From assembly GCA_947623455.1 (NCBI GenBank), contig OX392534.1:32982926-33046925 (forward strand): a stretch of 64,000 bases of DNA. Direction: 5' to 3'. The position numbers and the translations under genes are program-made. How positions within the stretch are numbered: the stretch's first letter is position 1; each line of letters starts with the position of its first letter. Positions 62,601 through 64,000 of this stretch are shown piece after piece. Origin of the DNA: Mimachlamys varia. Lineage: Eukaryota; Mollusca; Bivalvia; Pectinida; Pectinidae. The notes below the pieces were generated by a model, which worked only from the letters and a program-made list of their open reading frames with translations, made no database searches and was not told the origin of the DNA.

Positions 62601-62957
62601 GTTCCTATTGGGCTATACAGATACACTTCTAGGGTGGAAGTGTAACGGATGATTAAGACAGTCCAGTTCCTATTGGGCTATACAGATAAACTTCTAGAGT
62701 GGAAGTGTAACGGATGATTAAGACTGTCCAGTTCTTATTGGGCTATACAGATAAACTTCTAGAGTGGAAGTGTAACGGATGATTAAGACAGTCCAGTTCC
62801 TATTGGGCTATACAGATACACTACTAGGTGGAAGTGTAACGGAGGATTAAGACAGTCCAGTTCCTATTGGGCTATACAGATACATTTCTGAATTGGACGT
62901 ATAACGGACGATTAAGACAGTCCAGTTCCTATCGTGCTTTTCAGATATTCTACTATC
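59656..62957. repeat. 65-bp minisatellite array
   Basis: About 50 copies of GTGTAACGGATGATTAAGAC, AGTCCAGTTCCTATTGGGCT, ATACAGATACACTACTAGAG and TGGAA, 65 bp, with a few shorter variants lacking AGA or C. A block of 13 units around 61081-61920 recurs 843 bp downstream with the same marker variants (for example TATATAGATGCACTTC at about 61124 and 61967). Both edges show decayed units (ACGTATAACGGATGATTCAG on the left, ACGTATAACGGACGATTAAG on the right). Confidence 0.97.
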
Positions 62958-63040
62958 ACATCTTACGTAAGTCTTTTTTTATCTGCAAATATCAAATCAT
63001 TCTTGACGATAAAATAATTTGAAGAGCTGTAACCAAATTT

Positions 63041-63455
63041 GTTTGTTGGAGCCTCCATTGCCACAATTATCTTATTTGAGTAGCGGCATTGTTCATAATA
63101 TACTCCCTAACAGTAGTTATTTGTTTTTCCTCTTCATTCATAAGTTAAAGGGGTTTTGATGCAAATGACCCTTCTGCTCCTTTATTTCAAATCTCAACAT
63201 TTGACCCCTAGCAACTGACGAGTTCTAGAAGGACGAAACAGATGTATGATACATTCAATTCTTTGTTTTCGGCATACTATATCTATTATTAAATTAAAAA
63301 GGTGCAGCATATGTGTGTGTTACGTGATCTTTATGATAGGGGGTGGCAGACTCCGCTGGTGGATGTTTTAGTCCCCGAGGTTTGTTGGAGCCTCCATTGC
63401 CATATATATTTAATTTGAGTAGTGGAACGGTACATAATGTACACATATTCGTAGT
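63041..63455 (+). repeat. Pair of direct repeats 339 bp apart
   Basis: GTTTGTTGGAGCCTCCATTG at 63041 and TTTGTTGGAGCCTCCATTGC at 63381 begin two copies of about 75 bp. They continue with TATTTGAGTAGCGGCA or AATTTGAGTAGTGGAA and CATAATATAC or CATAATGTAC. The copies are about 80 percent alike. The unit is too short to be called an LTR. Confidence 0.75.
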
Positions 63456-63609
63456 ACCCGATTTGAAATTATACAGAACGAGTTAAATTTTACTTCTAAA
63501 TTAATAAATTAAAAAAACCCAGAGAATGCTGAAGCATTAACAAAATCATAATCCGAACTCAAAATCGATTAAGCTTGGGGCAAAATATTAACAAAGGAAA
63601 TATTTACAT

Positions 63610-63672
63610 GGAGACCCTTGTAAAAGAACAAGAGAATAAAACCAGTTGTTCCGAAAGAGTAAGCATCTTCTG
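63610..63672 (-). repeat. Dispersed repeat segment, copy 2
   Basis: On the minus strand this reads CAGAAGATGCTTACTCTTTC, GGAACAACTGGTTTTATTCT and CTTGTTCTTTTACAAGGGT. It matches 52869-52940 at about 80 percent. It is probably part of the same retroelement family. Confidence 0.7.
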
Positions 63673-64000
63673 TGCAATGCGCTAATGGCAACGTGGAGAA
63701 ATTACCATGGACATTCTTTTCCTGGCGGAGCTATAGTGTGATGGCATTCATGTAAACACAGATGCCAGTTAGACAAGTTTCCTTGAATGACTATGGCTGC
63801 TGATAGCACGTTTAAAAAAACAAACAAGCCAAGCCTCCAAACTACGACTGAAATATTCAGGTGTCTGGTGTTATTTCTAAACTTACATCAAACGAATCGT
63901 TCCTTCAAACCGAGATAGTTAATACAACTGATCGCTTTAGAACATTGATACTTGGCGTTTTAACAAAGAACTGGAAAAATAGTCTGTTTGACACAAAAAC

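Larger units (their letters stand above)
62958..64000. other. Right edge of window, no supported gene
   Basis: This stretch holds the direct repeat pair near 63041 and 63379 and the retroelement-like segment at 63610-63672. The rest is AT-rich with no exon that I can support. Confidence 0.6.

Noticed and set aside
63041..63455. LTR retrotransposon
   Set aside because: The repeats are only about 75 bp and about 80 percent alike, without TG...CA ends, a primer-binding site or coding sequence.

Overview
The window looks like nuclear DNA of an invertebrate animal, most probably a bivalve or other mollusc. It is AT-rich, its genes are split by introns with GT-AG borders, and about a third of it is minisatellite DNA. 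The dispersed repeats (a tRNA-derived SINE with a TCCGGTTTTCTCCC-type body, foldback elements, a Penelope-like reverse transcriptase relic and a Tc1/mariner relic) are of kinds common in molluscs. The taxon is inferred from repeat style and the gene, not proven.

One real protein gene is recognisable: a testin-like gene (Cys-rich region, PET domain, three LIM domains) on the minus strand. Its 3' end is at 524 and its exons are at 524-751, 1674-1832, 3270-3485, 5929-6156, 7015-7249 and 11219-11316. A candidate 15-codon first exon lies at 26542-26586, next to a CpG-rich, promoter-like stretch. With all seven pieces the reading phase is kept throughout, giving 402 codons, close to the roughly 420 residues of vertebrate testin. 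No other functional gene is supported.

Region by region: 1-11.3 kb holds the testin exons, with foldback elements and old repeats in the introns. The 11.3-26.5 kb stretch is a putative 15-kb first intron with two SINEs, a 1,737-bp TTAA-flanked element nested inside a palindromic element, hairpins and a 28-bp minisatellite of about 2 kb. The 26.6-31.3 kb stretch is the promoter-like region plus unique DNA and an intact copy of the palindromic element, which preserves the empty TTAA site. From 31.3 to 43.6 kb lies a 12.3-kb array of a 40/41-bp unit. From 43.6 to 46.1 kb there are two modules, each a 39-bp array joined to a tRNA-type SINE. From 46.1 to 55.7 kb are a possible LINE 3' end, a Tc1 fossil, a 133-bp array, a reverse transcriptase pseudogene carrying a 123-bp insertion, and a foldback element. 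A 45-bp array occupies 55.7-57.9 kb and a 65-bp array 59.7-63.0 kb.

The very long open frames inside the arrays come from stop-free repeat units, not from genes. The observations most worth following up are the link between the minisatellite family and the SINE heads, the nested TTAA element with its empty-site relative, and the higher-order duplications in the 12.3-kb array.
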